Assembly: GCA_017444325.1 (NCBI GenBank)
Contig: JAFSWV010000156.1
Span: 1-14,067, forward strand
Origin: a bacterium
Lineage (GTDB): Bacteria > Auribacterota > UBA3054
DNA: 14,067 bases
Reading direction: 5' to 3'
Of the stretch, positions 13,837-14,067 are shown piece by piece. Made by a program: the position numbers and the translations under genes. The notes beneath the pieces are model-generated. The model searched no databases and had not been told where the DNA came from. It saw only the letters and a list, made by a program, of their open reading frames with translations. Position 1 is the first letter of the stretch, and each line of letters opens with the position of its first letter.

Positions 13837-14067
13837 TTTTTGCGTTTTGACTTTTTCTTATCTTGACGTAAGTCTTGTAAATATCGCCGGCGATCGGCGC
13901 GGCGTCCGTGCCGCCACTTGTCGCGTTCTCGACAACGATGGCCATGGCCACTTCCGGCTCCTCGAAAGGCGCGTAGGAGGCGAACCAGGCGAAAGTCTTT
14001 TTGCCCAGCATGGCGGAGCCCGTCTTTCCGCAGATCGTGATGACCGGGACTTTCGCTCTTCTTCCAG
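13826..14067 (-). CDS. mrdA: Peptidoglycan D,D-transpeptidase, PBP2-like (C-terminal fragment, start beyond window)
   Basis: The frame enters from the window edge and ends at a TGA at 13828-13826, giving 80 residues of C-terminus. It contains the third active-site motif of penicillin-binding transpeptidases as GKTGSA, then AWFASYAPFEEPEVAMAIVVENATSGGTDAAPIAGDIYKTY, the conserved tail of class B PBPs. The AWFxxYAP and AAPIA pattern is closest to PBP2/MrdA, the elongation-specific cross-linking enzyme, although FtsI cannot be excluded from this piece. The protein acts in the periplasm, anchored by an N-terminal helix outside this window. Its last codons overlap the polyprenyl synthase start by 11 nt. 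Confidence 0.88.
   Translation of the reverse strand, partial: GRRAKVPVITICGKTGSAMLGKKTFAWFASYAPFEEPEVAMAIVVENATSGGTDAAPIAGDIYKTYVKIRKSQNAKNEK

Noticed and set aside
13024..13866. Long plus-strand open frame of about 280 codons opposite the polyprenyl synthase
   Set aside because: The minus-strand frame carries both Asp-rich prenyl synthase motifs. The plus-strand product shows no recognisable domain and is an antisense shadow in GC-rich DNA, as are similar plus-strand frames at 369-827, 8758-9444 and 12158-12682.
1..14067. CRISPR arrays, insertion sequences, tRNAs, phage or toxin-antitoxin genes
   Set aside because: I searched by eye for regular repeats, terminal inverted repeats, transposase motifs and tRNA arms on both strands and saw none.

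Overview
This window is a compact, unidirectional stretch of bacterial chromosome. Every gene I can support lies on the minus strand, so genes read from high to low coordinates. The content is mostly core housekeeping, with one RNA gene and an accessory pair of genes at the low-coordinate end. I see no mobile element, CRISPR array, tRNA or rRNA. The gene set suggests a bacterium with a peptidoglycan wall: a PBP2-like transpeptidase, RNase Y, the metallophosphoesterase YmdB, RarA and 6S RNA. RNase Y argues against a typical enterobacterium. The phylum cannot be fixed from this; a PVC-group or similar non-proteobacterial lineage is only a guess.

Layout, read in the direction of transcription. 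(1) 14067-10539: the C-terminus of a class B penicillin-binding protein (cut by the window edge), a polyprenyl diphosphate synthase, an M17 leucyl aminopeptidase and a HisN-type histidinol phosphatase. They are separated by -11, +20 and -4 nt, so they probably form one transcription unit. (2) 10538-10222: a 317-base stretch without protein genes. It holds an extended -10 promoter and a 6S RNA gene that I recognise from its closing stem and its conserved 3' apical segment. (3) 10221-5159: rarA, 5-formyltetrahydrofolate cyclo-ligase, rny, ymdB and a comF-type phosphoribosyltransferase, tightly packed with several overlaps. The 6S RNA and cyclo-ligase neighbourhood resembles the ssrS-ygfA linkage known from Proteobacteria, with rarA between them. 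(4) 5158-5096: a short AT-rich gap with a second extended -10 promoter. (5) 5095-2102: purM, a small CxxCxxCC cysteine-cluster protein and purH, with overlapping ends, so this is a purine-biosynthesis operon. (6) 2095-1: a PAPS-dependent sulfotransferase starting 6 nt after purH, then a secreted protein with a fibronectin-III-like N-terminal region and an HEYHH zinc-protease-like motif, which runs off the window.

Functional links. purH consumes 10-formyl-tetrahydrofolate, and the cyclo-ligase returns 5-formyl-tetrahydrofolate to the active folate pool, so one-carbon metabolism appears twice. The polyprenyl synthase next to a cell-wall transpeptidase fits lipid-carrier supply for wall synthesis. 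RNase Y and YmdB are a recurrent neighbouring pair linked to RNA turnover. The sulfotransferase and secreted protein look like accessory cell-surface genes.

I did not find a convincing undescribed system. The items most worth a second look are the 6S RNA locus, the cysteine-cluster gene wedged into the purine operon, the Asn-to-Asp change in YmdB, and the secreted HEYHH protein.
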